This document shows positions 43,876-52,676 of a stretch of DNA of 64,000 bases, piece by piece. The DNA lies in the NCBI RefSeq assembly GCF_014649495.1, contig NZ_BMTD01000012.1, positions 124,001 through 188,000 on the forward strand, written 5' to 3'. Position 1 is the first letter of the stretch. Every line of letters begins with the position of its first letter. Source of the DNA: Streptomyces filipinensis (GTDB lineage: Bacteria; Actinomycetota; Actinomycetes; Streptomycetales; Streptomycetaceae). Below the pieces are notes generated by a model. The model was given only the letters and a program-made list of their open reading frames with translations. It did no database searches and was not told the DNA's origin. Position numbers and translations under genes: made by a program.

Positions 43876-46071
43876 TCAGTGCGGCCGCGTGGTCTCGTGG
43901 GGGGCCGGCCGCTTGAGGGGCGCTGCGCCCGGCGGGGCCTGGAGGCTGCCGTAGCGCTCCATGCGCTGCCAGCGCAGCCGGGAGCCGGAGACGGCGGTGA
44001 AGACGGACTGGATCACCACCAGGTACATCAGCTGCCGGTAGACGAACTGCTGCAGCGGCAGGCTCCACAGCGGGCCGGGCCGCTCTCCGTCCAGGCGGAA
44101 CGCGTACAGGCCCATGGCGAGTTGCAGCAGCAGGAAGCCGAGCCAGAGCCCGGTGATCCGGACCGGGTCGAGGAAGAGCAGCCCGTAGACCGCGAAGATG
44201 TCCACCACGGGTGCGAGCAGCGGCAGCAGCACCTGGAAGAGCAGCAGGTAGACCAAGCCGCGGCGGCCCAGTTTCCCGGCCGCGCCGCGCTGCACCAGCG
44301 CGCCGCGGTGCTTCCACATCGCCTGCAGGGTGCCGTAGCACCAGCGGTAGCGCTGCCGCCACAGGGCGTTCAGCGACGCGGGCGCCTCGGTCCAGGCCAC
44401 CGCGCTCTCCTCGTAGACCACACGCCAGCCGGCGCGGCACAACGCCATCGTGAGGTCGGTGTCCTCGGCGAGGGTGACGTCACTGACGCCGCCGAGGGCG
44501 AGCAGCGCCCGGCGGCGGAACGCACCGACCGCCCCGGGGACGGTCGGCATGCATTCGGCGAGGTCGAACAGGCGGCGGTCGAGGTTGAAGCCGACCACGT
44601 ACTCGATGTGCTGCCAACGGCCCAGCAGACCACCGCGGTTGACGACCTTGGCATTGCCCGAGACGGCACCCACCCGAGGGTCGGCGAAGGGCTGCACGAG
44701 CGTGCGGACGGTGCCGGGCTCGAAGACCGTGTCGCCGTCGACCATGACCACCAGCTCGCAGGTGGCCGCGGCGAGCCCCGTGTTGAGCGCGGCGGGCTTG
44801 CCCGCGTTCCGCTGCCGGACGACCCGCACGCCCGGCAGGTGAAGCGCTTCCACCAGGTCGGCGGTGCCGTCGGTGGAGCCGTCGTCCACCACGATGACCT
44901 CCACCGGATGGTCCGAGGCGAGCAGGGAGCGTACGGCCGCCTCGATGCCGGCGCTTTCGTTGTACGCGGGGACGATGACACTGACCGGTTCGGTCACCGG
45001 CGGCCCCCAGGAGCGGCTCCGTGAGCGCAGCCGCCGGTGCCGGCGGGCCGCGATGAGGACGACCGCCGCGCGCAGGACGCTGAGCGCGCCGGCCGTGTAC
45101 ATCAGCACGCCCAGCAGCCACACGGCCCGGTCACCGGCGTGCAGCACCTTGATGAGGGCCATCCCCTGCAGATGTACACCCAGCCCGGCGTGCTGGACGG
45201 GCCCGGCCATGCCGACCGCGGCGCCGACCGTCGCGAACCGGAAGCCCCGCGCCTTGAGCCGTGGGATCAGGGCGCTCAGTGCGGTGACGGTCTGGGACCG
45301 GTCGCCGCCGGCGTCGTGCATGAGCAGGATCTGCCCGAAGTGGCCGTGGGGGGTCGCGTTGGCGAGGATGCGTCGCGCTCCGGGGCGCTGCCAGTCCTCG
45401 GCGTCCTGGGTGGAGAGCACCGTGACGTAGCCTGCCGCGTCGGCCTGCTTGAGGACGGACCAGTCGGCGTCGTCCAGCGCGTCGTTCTGCGAGGAGTACG
45501 GCGGCCTGAGCAGTGCGGTGGTGACGCCGGCGGCGCCGGCCACCGCCAGCTGCGTCTCCCGGAGTTCCAGGGAGCGCTGCCACGGGGCGAGGCGGGCCAG
45601 GTCCGGATGGGTGAAGGTGTGGATACCGATCTGATGGCCTTCGGCGACGATCCGGCGGAGCAGCTCCGGGTGTGCCACGACCTGGGTACCGACGACGAAG
45701 AACGTCGCGTGCACATGGTTGCGGCGCAGTACGTCGAGGATGCGCGGTGTCCAGACGGGGTCGGGCCCGTCGTCGAAGGTGAGGGCGATGGTGCGGGCCT
45801 TGACCCGGGCGGTGTGCGCGAGAGTGGCGGCGTCCGCGATCACGGGACCGCCGTGGGTCACCTGGCTGGGCACCGTCTGGCTGCGCCCCCGGGCACCCGT
45901 CACAGCGTCCGACGTGATGCCGAACATGTGGTGGGTGTACCCCTGCAGCAGGAGGGCCGTCGACAGGGTCACCGTGAGCACGCTCAGCAGGAGCCAGTGG
46001 GTGCGGGGTGTCACCTGGCGGGCGCCGCCCGGGCGGCGGGCAGGAGCGTCGTGGTGTCGGCTGTCCGTCAC
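43876..46071 (-). CDS. bifunctional polysaccharide deacetylase / family 2 glycosyltransferase
   Basis: 731 residues. An N-terminal membrane helix (WLLLSVLTVTLSTALLL), then a NodB deacetylase: TIALTFDDGPDPVWTPRIL (catalytic and metal Asp), IGIHTFTHPDL (His pair), LLRPPYSSQND and LLMHDAGGD. After two central membrane segments comes a GT2 synthase: SVIVPAYNESAGIEAAVRSLL, VVDDGSTDGT, VMVDGDTVFEPG, LAEDTDLTMAL and QRYRWCYG (QxxRW), then C-terminal membrane helices. Architecture is that of Streptomyces MatB-type proteins, which make and deacetylate an extracellular poly-GlcNAc-like glycan. Start GTG 46071, 14 bp after the upstream gene. Confidence 0.92.
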   Translation of the reverse strand: MTDSRHHDAPARRPGGARQVTPRTHWLLLSVLTVTLSTALLLQGYTHHMFGITSDAVTGARGRSQTVPSQVTHGGPVIADAATLAHTARVKARTIALTFDDGPDPVWTPRILDVLRRNHVHATFFVVGTQVVAHPELLRRIVAEGHQIGIHTFTHPDLARLAPWQRSLELRETQLAVAGAAGVTTALLRPPYSSQNDALDDADWSVLKQADAAGYVTVLSTQDAEDWQRPGARRILANATPHGHFGQILLMHDAGGDRSQTVTALSALIPRLKARGFRFATVGAAVGMAGPVQHAGLGVHLQGMALIKVLHAGDRAVWLLGVLMYTAGALSVLRAAVVLIAARRHRRLRSRSRSWGPPVTEPVSVIVPAYNESAGIEAAVRSLLASDHPVEVIVVDDGSTDGTADLVEALHLPGVRVVRQRNAGKPAALNTGLAAATCELVVMVDGDTVFEPGTVRTLVQPFADPRVGAVSGNAKVVNRGGLLGRWQHIEYVVGFNLDRRLFDLAECMPTVPGAVGAFRRRALLALGGVSDVTLAEDTDLTMALCRAGWRVVYEESAVAWTEAPASLNALWRQRYRWCYGTLQAMWKHRGALVQRGAAGKLGRRGLVYLLLFQVLLPLLAPVVDIFAVYGLLFLDPVRITGLWLGFLLLQLAMGLYAFRLDGERPGPLWSLPLQQFVYRQLMYLVVIQSVFTAVSGSRLRWQRMERYGSLQAPPGAAPLKRPAPHETTRPH

Positions 46072-46085
46072 GTCAGGGCCTCGGC

Positions 46086-46787
46086 TCACTTCACGGGTCT
46101 GTGGGACGAGCCGAGGGCGCGCCCCTTGGCGGAGGGGGCGGGTGGGGCCGTCGAGGCCGGGGCGGCGGTCCGGGCCGGGGACGTGGCCGAGGCCGTGGTG
46201 GCGCCCGTGGTGGGCGCAGCCGTGGACCGGGACGTGGCCGCGGGGGCGACGGCGGCCGGCGACCGGTCGGCGCGGCCGGGGGCCGTGCGCCCGGCGGTGC
46301 CGGAGTTCTTCCGTTCCGCGACGGGTCCGGGGTTCTTCCGCGCGTGCACGGTGGCCGGCGGGGAGTCGGGTGCGGTCGGCTCGGGCGTGGCCGAGCGCGG
46401 GGGATCCGCCTGCGGGACGAGCGGAGAGCTGATGGCGGGGCCGCCCAGCAGTGCGCTGATCAGCAGGGCGACATAGCCGCCGGCGGGGATCACCAGCAGG
46501 CGGGCGGTGCGGGCCACGCGCCGCTGGCGCCGCCCCGAGGAATCGACGAAGACCGGCCGCGCGGACTCCCGCTCGGAGGTGTCCGGCTCCGGCACGGGTG
46601 GGACGGCCGGGGCGCACGCCGGGAGCCGCACGGTGTCGGTGGTGACGCCCCCTCCGTACTCGTGGCCGTGGGCATACACGTGCCCCACACCGCCGTACGG
46701 ATCCCCGCCGCACACCGCTCCGTCTTCGTCTGTCCACCGCACGAGTCGTGTCCCCTTGTCCTGGCCGACCGACACGGTCGCCCGCAT
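46086..46787 (-). CDS. small single-pass membrane protein, partner of the glycan synthase
   Basis: About 233 residues: a polar N-terminus, one membrane helix (LLVIPAGGYVALLISALLGGPAI, about residues 97-119), then a long Ala/Pro/Thr/Ser-rich tail likely exposed outside. Stop lies 14 bp before the synthase start, so translation is probably coupled and the two act together. Start at ATG 46787 is weakly supported; a GTG farther in (near VTTDTVRLPAC) is possible. No catalytic motif. Confidence 0.6.
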   Translation of the reverse strand: MRATVSVGQDKGTRLVRWTDEDGAVCGGDPYGGVGHVYAHGHEYGGGVTTDTVRLPACAPAVPPVPEPDTSERESARPVFVDSSGRRQRRVARTARLLVIPAGGYVALLISALLGGPAISSPLVPQADPPRSATPEPTAPDSPPATVHARKNPGPVAERKNSGTAGRTAPGRADRSPAAVAPAATSRSTAAPTTGATTASATSPARTAAPASTAPPAPSAKGRALGSSHRPVK

Positions 46788-46899
46788 GGACAGAGCGAAG
46801 GCGGCCGGAAGTGTTACACCTGCGGCTGACGGAGCGCACGAACCAGCTGGAAAGGGGCGATCCGAACAAGGTGGTGAGGCGAACGTGCCGATTCACGGG

Positions 46900-47394
46900 T
46901 CAGCTCGGCAGCCACTTCACCACCGCGTCACCACACGCGGCCGTCCCCGCGTAGAACGTCCTCAGCTCCTCGTGCGCCGCGGCGAACGCGGCCCGCGTCT
47001 CAGGCTCCACGGCCGCGCCGCCGTAGCGCGGCAGGAGTTCCCCGCGGGCGGATCCCCACAGCGCGTCGAAGTCGGCCGCGCTCAGGAACCCGGCCACCCT
47101 GCGGGCCTGGGCGGCCGTCAGCACCAGGAGCCGGGGCTGGTGCCGGTCGCGACGCAACACCGGTCGGCCGCCGAGCACCACCTGGGCCTGGGGCTGGTCC
47201 CCGGCGTGCTGCGGGGCTGCGCCGGCGTAGATGCGCTCCTGGTCCGCATAGCGCTCGTCCAGCGCCTCCTCACGGCACCGACCGCACGGGTGCCGGACCG
47301 CCTCCACCCCCTCCCCGAACTGTCGTTCCAGCCATGTCGCGCTGTTGCGCAGGGCCGGGGGCGGCACCGCGCGCAGACGGAGGTACGCACTCAT
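46900..47394 (-). CDS. conserved hypothetical protein (DUF1877-like)
   Basis: 164 residues, start MSAYLRLRAVPPPALRNSATWLERQFG. The order (N-terminal 'YLRLR-VPP', middle LLVLTAAQARRVAGFLSAADFDALW, end HEELRTFYAGTAACGDAVVKWLPS) resembles DUF1877 proteins, which share an YbjQ-like small fold of unknown role. The ribosome site before the ATG at 47394 is poor. Two internal CRRC-type pairs (HPCGRCREE) could bind metal but may be chance. Divergent from the sigma factor gene. Confidence 0.7.
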   Translation of the reverse strand: MSAYLRLRAVPPPALRNSATWLERQFGEGVEAVRHPCGRCREEALDERYADQERIYAGAAPQHAGDQPQAQVVLGGRPVLRRDRHQPRLLVLTAAQARRVAGFLSAADFDALWGSARGELLPRYGGAAVEPETRAAFAAAHEELRTFYAGTAACGDAVVKWLPS

Positions 47395-47549
47395 GCCAGA
47401 GGAAGCGCACGGCGGCTCCGAAGCGTCACCCGGCTGCGGGATCCCCCCTCGGCAAGGCAGGGCACCTTGTGACACTTCCGCGACGGCAGACGCTGTTCAC
47501 CACAGGGCCGTCCGTGCGACCGGAGCACGGTGGACGGCACGGACCCGCT

Positions 47550-48209
47550 GTGAACCCGGTGCGAACGAGGACGGTCTTGGGCCAAGTACGGCAACCCCGG
47601 CGCGTACAGACGTACGACGCGGAGTTGGGCGCCGCGGTCGCGCGGGCCCAGGACGGCGACGAGGCCGCTTTCGCGGTGGCCTACCGGCTGGTGCAGCCCG
47701 GTCTGCTCGGCTATCTGCACGGCCTGGTCCGTGAGGACGCGGAGGACGTCGCCTCCGACGCCTGGCTGGAGATAGCCCGCAGCCTCGGACGCTTCAAGGG
47801 CGACGGGGCCGGATTCCGTGGCTGGACCGCGACCATCGCCCGCCACCGCGCCCTGGACCACCTGCGCCGCCAGCGCACACGGCCCCGGGCCGGCGGGACC
47901 GAACAGGACGTACTGCACCTGCCCGCACAGCACGACACTCACGACCAGGCCCTGGAGTCCCTCTCCACCGAGCAGGCTCTGGAGCTGGTCCGCGCACTGC
48001 CCCGGGACCAGGCCGAGGCCGTGCTCCTGCGGGTCGTCGTCGGCCTCGACGGACCCGCCGCCGCACGCGTCCTCGGCAAGCGTCCGGGAGCAGTGCGCAC
48101 GGCCACCCACCGGGGCCTGAAGCGTCTCGCCCGCCAGCTGGGCGTCGACGGGGAGGCGGACGACGGCGTGACGGATGGGACCTCCCGAACCCTGAGGGAG
48201 TGGGCATGA
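47550..48209 (+). CDS. ECF-type RNA polymerase sigma factor
   Basis: About 219 residues. Region 2: DAEDVASDAWLEIARSLGRFKGDGAGFRGWTATIARHRALDHLRRQRTRP. Region 4: LPRDQAEAVLLRVVVGLDGPAAARVLGKRPGAVRTATHRGLKRLARQL, a standard SigK/ECF helix-turn-helix. Start is uncertain: GTG 47550 is used, but GTG 47559 and TTG 47580 (after CGAGGACGG) are alternatives. Overlaps the next gene by ATGA. No classical zinc anti-sigma factor is present, so the downstream membrane protein may regulate it. Confidence 0.9.
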   Translation: MNPVRTRTVLGQVRQPRRVQTYDAELGAAVARAQDGDEAAFAVAYRLVQPGLLGYLHGLVREDAEDVASDAWLEIARSLGRFKGDGAGFRGWTATIARHRALDHLRRQRTRPRAGGTEQDVLHLPAQHDTHDQALESLSTEQALELVRALPRDQAEAVLLRVVVGLDGPAAARVLGKRPGAVRTATHRGLKRLARQLGVDGEADDGVTDGTSRTLREWA

Positions 48210-49132
48210 ACGACGCGGGCGGCCTCGAGCGGCCGGAACGTGCCGGGCGCGGCACCCCGCCGCATCAGAACGGTCGGACAGGGACGGAAGCGGGCATGGG
48301 TGAACGGCTGAGCCGCGACGGTGTCCCGGTCCGTCACCGGCACGCGCGCCCTGGCCGCACCGGGCCCGGCCCGTCGGGCACGCATGACTCCGCCGCGCTG
48401 GAAACGGCGCTGGCCTCCGCACTGCGCACGGACCGCCTCGACCCCGAGGCCGAACAGCGGGCCCTGGCCGTGTTCCGGGCCGCCGCCCAGGGAGCGGGCG
48501 CACGCCGGACACGTACCCGGCGGCGGGACGACTGGCGGCCGGCCGAGGAGCGGCGCGTCAGGCGCCCGGTCCGGCTGACGTTCGGCGCGGCGTTCGCCAG
48601 CCTCGCGCTGGGCGGTGTCGCGGTGGCGGCCATCGGCTCCGCCGGCTCACCCGAGGGCGGCGCCGGTGCCGGCCGGAAGACCGCGCCCCCCTCGGCTGTC
48701 GCCCCACACCAGCCGGGCGGTACGGCTTCGCCGGCGTCCTCCGGCGGCCCCAGACCGGCGGGCCGCCCCTCCCCCGGCCAGGACACCGAGGCCCACTGCC
48801 GCGCCTACGAGCGGGTCGACCAGCACGGCAAGGCGCTCGACGCGACGGCCTGGCGCGGGCTCGTCACCGCCGCCGGCGGAAAGGACAAGGTCGCCGCGTA
48901 CTGCTCCGAGCAGCTGACGCGGGCGACGGCCGAGCCGAGAGGTTCGGCCGGCACGGGCAGACCCGGCAAGCGTGCCGCACACCCCGGCAACGGCACAGCG
49001 GGCGACACCGGCGTACCCGGCCATGGCGCGTCCGGCACCGGTACGTCCGCCGCCCACCCCGGCAGCACGCACGACACGGCCGGGAACGGCGGGGCGAACG
49101 GCGGCGGGAAGGGCGGCGGCGGACACCCGTAG
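48206..49132 (+). CDS. single-pass membrane protein co-encoded with the ECF sigma factor
   Basis: 308 residues. Arg-rich cytoplasmic N-terminus (about 1-125) with ALETALASALRTDRLDPEAEQRAL, one membrane helix LTFGAAFASLALGGVAVAAIGSAG, and a disordered outside part containing AHCRAYERVDQHGKALDATAWRGLVTAAGGKDKVAAYCSEQL and a Gly/His-rich tail. The paired Cys motif (HCRAYE ... AYCSEQL) is a common feature of proteins encoded next to Streptomyces ECF sigma genes. Starts at ATGA, with GAGGGAG upstream. Anti-sigma role plausible, not shown. Confidence 0.8.
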   Translation: MNDAGGLERPERAGRGTPPHQNGRTGTEAGMGERLSRDGVPVRHRHARPGRTGPGPSGTHDSAALETALASALRTDRLDPEAEQRALAVFRAAAQGAGARRTRTRRRDDWRPAEERRVRRPVRLTFGAAFASLALGGVAVAAIGSAGSPEGGAGAGRKTAPPSAVAPHQPGGTASPASSGGPRPAGRPSPGQDTEAHCRAYERVDQHGKALDATAWRGLVTAAGGKDKVAAYCSEQLTRATAEPRGSAGTGRPGKRAAHPGNGTAGDTGVPGHGASGTGTSAAHPGSTHDTAGNGGANGGGKGGGGHP

Positions 49133-49263
49133 CGCCGGTGGCCGGCGACCGGAGAACTCCGGGGACGTCGCCCACGGTGAGGTGGCGCCCGGCCATGCCG
49201 TATCACACCTCAGCGGCGGACACGGGAGAGTGCGGGTGGTGTTGCCCCTCGGGAGTGCGGCTC

Positions 49264-50112
49264 TCACGCGATCCGTTCCCCGTCGGGGTGGTCGGTGGAC
49301 TTCGACAGCTCGTCCCAGGCGGCTGTCTCCGCATCGAAGGCGGAGCGGGCGTCGGCGACGAGGCGGAGGGCGTCGCTGCCGAGGATGAGGTGGGTCGGCG
49401 GCTTTTCGGCCTCCACGACGGCGAGCAGGGCGCGGCCGGCCTGGGCGGGATCGCCGAGCTGCCGACCGCGCATGTCGAGGCGGCGTTCGCGGATCGGGGC
49501 GAAGACCGGGTCGTAGTCGGCGATGGTGCTCTCCACGCGGTGCATGGAGCGGCCGGCCCAGTCGGTGCGGAAGGAGCCGGGCTCGATCGCCGTGACGTGC
49601 AGGCCGAACGCTGCGACCTCTGAGGCGAGTGTGGCCGCGATGCCCTCGACGGCGAACTTGGAGCCGTGATAGGCGGCCAGGCCGGGGAAGGCGCGCAGAC
49701 CTCCCATGGAGGTGATGAACAGGATGTGCCCGGCACGGCGCTCGCGCATGCGGGGCAGGACGGCCTGGGTGACCGCGACGACGCCGAAGACGTTGACGTC
49801 GAACTGGTGGCGGAAGGTGTCGAGCGGGGTTTCCTCGAAGGTGCCCTCGACGCCGTAGCCGGCGTTGTTGACGAGTACGTCGATGGGGCCCACCTTGTCC
49901 TCGACCGCTGCGACGGTCTGCGCGACGGCATCGGTGTCGGTGACGTCCAGCACACGGGCGTGAGCGCGGTCCGGCGCGAGCTGCTCGAAGACGGCGACCT
50001 GGTCCGGGTTGCGCACGGTGCCGATGACGGTGTGGCCGGCCTCCAGGGCGGCGGTGGCGAAGGCGCGGCCGAGGCCGCTGCTCACGCCGGTGATGAGAAA
50101 CGTGCGGGACAT
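49264..50112 (-). CDS. SDR family oxidoreductase
   Basis: 282 residues. GVSSGLGRAFATAAL (cofactor), NNAGYG, ITSMGG (catalytic Ser) and YHGSKFAVEG (Tyr-x-x-x-Lys) give a complete classical short-chain dehydrogenase, close to the ketoreductase-like group with VTAIEPGSFRTDWAGRSM. GGAGAGACAC precedes the ATG at 50112. It follows the MFS exporter by 62 bp and is likely in the same operon, under the TetR protein at 51785. Such exporter-SDR pairs may modify or detoxify the same compound (inference). Confidence 0.93.
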   Translation of the reverse strand: MSRTFLITGVSSGLGRAFATAALEAGHTVIGTVRNPDQVAVFEQLAPDRAHARVLDVTDTDAVAQTVAAVEDKVGPIDVLVNNAGYGVEGTFEETPLDTFRHQFDVNVFGVVAVTQAVLPRMRERRAGHILFITSMGGLRAFPGLAAYHGSKFAVEGIAATLASEVAAFGLHVTAIEPGSFRTDWAGRSMHRVESTIADYDPVFAPIRERRLDMRGRQLGDPAQAGRALLAVVEAEKPPTHLILGSDALRLVADARSAFDAETAAWDELSKSTDHPDGERIA

Positions 50113-50174
50113 GTGTCTCTCCGTGGGGATCGGAAGTGCCGGACGGGTGGAGCGCACAAGCGTCGGTGTCGCCG

Positions 50175-51638
50175 TCAACGGCTGTTCGCGGACACCTCGT
50201 TCGACGTGGTGACCGGACCGGTGGAACGGTGCTGCACCGCCGAGCCTTCCACGGGCTTGGACCTCGCCAGCCACAGGCCGGTGAACACGGCGGTGGCCAG
50301 GGTGACGGTGCCGGCAGCGACGAAGGCGCTGTCGAGGCCGGTCTCGAAGGAGGCGCCGCCGGATTGCCGGGTGCGGACGACGGCTCCGAGTACCGCCACG
50401 CCGAGCACCGCGCCGATCTGCCGGGTGGTGCTGCTGATGCCAGAGGCGAGGCCGCCTTCTTGCGGGCTGACCGCTTGGATGGCGGCACCGGTCAGCGGGG
50501 ACATGGCCAGGGCGAAGCCGATGCCGACGACTCCCAGCCGCCACCACACGTTCCCGTAACCGGTGTCGGCGTGCACCATGCCCAGCGCCAGCAGCCCCCC
50601 TCCGGCCAGGGCCAGACCGATGGTGACCACGGCACGGAAGCCGTACCGGGCGGCGAGCCGGCCCGCGAACGGGCTGACGATCACCATGGCGAGGGAGGCG
50701 GGGAGGGTCTGCAGGGCGGCGCGCAGGATCGAGCTGCCCTGGACGTACACGAAGAACTGGGAGAAGAAGAACGACGAGCCCATGAGCGCGAACCCCACCA
50801 CGATCATGGCGGTGTTGGACACGGTGAACAGCCGCTGCCGGAACAGCCTCAGCGGCAGCATCGGTGCGGAGCGACGCGCTTCGACGGCGACGAAGCCGGC
50901 GAGGAGGATCGCCGCGGCGGCGAAGCTTCCCAGGATGGCCGGTGCGGTCCAGCCGCGGGCGCCACCCTCGGTCAGCCCGTAGGTCAGTGCCCCCACCGCC
51001 AGAACGGACAGCACCGTCCCCGGGATGTCGATCGCGGGGGCGTTCGGATTGCGGGACTCGTCGAGGTGGCGCAGTCCGACCAGCAGCAGGATCACGCCGA
51101 TGGGCAGATTGACCAGGAAGATGGCGGGCCAGCCGAAGGCATCCGTCAGCACGCCGCCGGCCACGGGTCCGGCGACCAGGCCTATTCCGCTGAATCCGGC
51201 CCACAGCCCGATCGCCTTGATGCGTTCCTGAGGCACGGGATAGGCGGCGGCGAGCAGGGCCAGCGAGGCGGGGCTCAGCGCCGAGGCCCCGATGCCCTGC
51301 AGCACCCGGCCGGCGATCAGCCATCCGGCCGAGGGCGCGAGGCTGCACAGTACCGACGCGGCGGTGAACACCACCGCACCGGCCAGGTACACCCGCTTGC
51401 GGCCGAACCGGTCGGCGAAGACGCCACCGGACAGCAGCAGCATGGCGACCAGCAGCACGTACGCGTCGACGATCCACTGCAGACCGGTCAGTTGGGTGTG
51501 CAGCCGGTGCTGCATGTCGGGCAGCGCTGCCCCGACGATCGTGTTGTCGAGCAGCACCATGAACTGACCCAGGCAGGTCACCGTGAGCAGCACGGCCCGG
51601 TTCGGTCGGCTGCCTACGGCCGTAGGCGATGCGGCCAC
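50175..51638 (-). CDS. MFS multidrug exporter, EmrB/QacA type
   Basis: 487 residues, 14 membrane segments. FMVLLDNTIVGAALPDMQ (motif D1 of DHA2 exporters), GGVFADRFGRKRVYL (motif A) and GLVAGPVAGGVLTDAFGW (motif C). GTG 51638 is used because GGAGGGG lies 8 bp upstream; a GTG 36 bp earlier lacks a ribosome site. Divergent from the TetR gene, with two TAACGCA operators between them. Exports an unknown drug-like molecule. Confidence 0.93.
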   Translation of the reverse strand: MAASPTAVGSRPNRAVLLTVTCLGQFMVLLDNTIVGAALPDMQHRLHTQLTGLQWIVDAYVLLVAMLLLSGGVFADRFGRKRVYLAGAVVFTAASVLCSLAPSAGWLIAGRVLQGIGASALSPASLALLAAAYPVPQERIKAIGLWAGFSGIGLVAGPVAGGVLTDAFGWPAIFLVNLPIGVILLLVGLRHLDESRNPNAPAIDIPGTVLSVLAVGALTYGLTEGGARGWTAPAILGSFAAAAILLAGFVAVEARRSAPMLPLRLFRQRLFTVSNTAMIVVGFALMGSSFFFSQFFVYVQGSSILRAALQTLPASLAMVIVSPFAGRLAARYGFRAVVTIGLALAGGGLLALGMVHADTGYGNVWWRLGVVGIGFALAMSPLTGAAIQAVSPQEGGLASGISSTTRQIGAVLGVAVLGAVVRTRQSGGASFETGLDSAFVAAGTVTLATAVFTGLWLARSKPVEGSAVQHRSTGPVTTSNEVSANSR

Positions 51639-51701
51639 GGGGATTCCCCTCCATCGGTGGTTGCGCCCCTCCACGACCGACGCGGTCAGCCTCTGGGCGC
51701 G

Positions 51702-51774
51702 CTAACGCAGTCGCTGACTGCGTTAGGCGACTGTAGGGAGGCTCGCCCCACTAACGCAAGTGCCAACTGCGTTA
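51702..51774. promoter_or_regulatory. two matched TetR operators and exporter promoter
   Basis: Site 1: CTAACGCAGT-N5-ACTGCGTTAG (51702-51726, perfect). Site 2: TAACGCA-N9-TGCGTTA (51752-51774). Both have TAACGCA/TGCGTTA half-sites 9 bp apart, with centres 49 bp apart. On the minus strand TTGCGT (51759-51754) and TACAGT (51735-51730), spaced 18 bp, form the MFS promoter. Site 2 covers its -35, and site 1 its start point. Site 2 also lies just before the TetR ribosome site. Confidence 0.85.
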
Positions 51775-51784
51775 AGGTGGGGGC

Positions 51785-52351
51785 ATGGACGAGCGACAGC
51801 GAGCCCGGCGACCCGGCGGGCGCGGCGCCCGCGTCGGCGCGGCGGTACACCAGGCCGTCACCGACTTGATCAGCGAGCGCGGCTACGGCAAGTTCACCGT
51901 CGGCGACGTCGCAGCCCGCGCGGGCGTGGCCGACAGCAGCGTCTACCGCCGGTGGGGCAGCCTGGAAACGCTGCTCACCGACGTGGCGCTCACCCGCCTC
52001 AACGAGCGGTCACCGATGCCCGACACCGGGAGTCTGGCCGGCGACCTGCGCGCCTACGCGGCCCAAGTGGCCCGCGAGATCACCGGACCCGAGGGCCTGG
52101 CGTTGGTGCGCCTGGCCGTCGCCCTGTCGAGCACCGGTCAGCAGGGCCGGCAGGCGCGTGACGACCTCCTCGCCGCACGCACCCGGCAACTGCAGTCCAT
52201 GCTCGATCGCGCCCGCGAACGCGGCGAGCACGCACCCGACGCGTACGACGTGCTGGACCACGTGCTGGCCCCGATGTACATCCGCGTCCTGTTCGGCGTG
52301 GGCCCGCTCACCCCGGACTACGTCGACGGGCTGGTCGACCGATTGCTGTGA
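51785..52351 (+). CDS. TetR family regulator, likely repressor of the MFS/SDR operon
   Basis: 188 residues. HTH FTVGDVAARAGVADSSVYRRWGSLETLLTDVAL, then an all-helical ligand domain ending in YIRVLFGVGPLTPDYVDGLVDRLL. The ATG follows GGTGGGGG. It sits directly behind the second of two identical-architecture operators, so it very likely represses the divergent exporter and itself. A short hairpin (52360-52375) follows. Confidence 0.93.
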   Translation: MDERQRARRPGGRGARVGAAVHQAVTDLISERGYGKFTVGDVAARAGVADSSVYRRWGSLETLLTDVALTRLNERSPMPDTGSLAGDLRAYAAQVAREITGPEGLALVRLAVALSSTGQQGRQARDDLLAARTRQLQSMLDRARERGEHAPDAYDVLDHVLAPMYIRVLFGVGPLTPDYVDGLVDRLL

Positions 52352-52359
52352 AGTGACAT

Positions 52360-52375
52360 AGCGTCAGGTGACGCT
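52360..52375 (+). terminator. short hairpin after the TetR gene
   Basis: AGCGTCA-GG-TGACGCT is a perfect inverted repeat with a 2-nt centre. A weak terminator at best. Confidence 0.3.
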
Positions 52376-52478
52376 CCGGCCGTGTTCAAGCGGGCCGATC
52401 CCCAACGGGGCCCCGGAAACGATCGAGAGGCCGCTCCAGATCCCTCTGAAACGACCTCTGACCCGCGACTCCGCAAAG

Positions 52479-52552
<74 letters not shown>

Positions 52553-52639
52553 GTGCCGTTTGACCTGGGATTTCCCCGGTCGAAACGCGCAGAGAAACCA
52601 TACCGCACTCGGATCGGTGATCGCGCCTCACTTTTCCCG

Positions 52640-52670
52640 TTGACCTCAAGCTTGGTTGAGGTTGCACGAT
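52640..52670 (+). promoter_or_regulatory. SoxR/MerR-type promoter, predicted leaderless
   Basis: TTGACC (52640-52645) and CACGAT (52665-52670) are 19 bp apart, the long spacer typical of MerR-family promoters. Inside lies CCTCAAGCTTGGTTGAGG (52644-52661), an 18-bp inverted repeat (CCTCAA/TTGAGG arms) like the SoxR box. The start point falls at the ATG (52677), so the mRNA is probably leaderless. Confidence 0.65.
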
Positions 52671-52676
52671 CACGGT

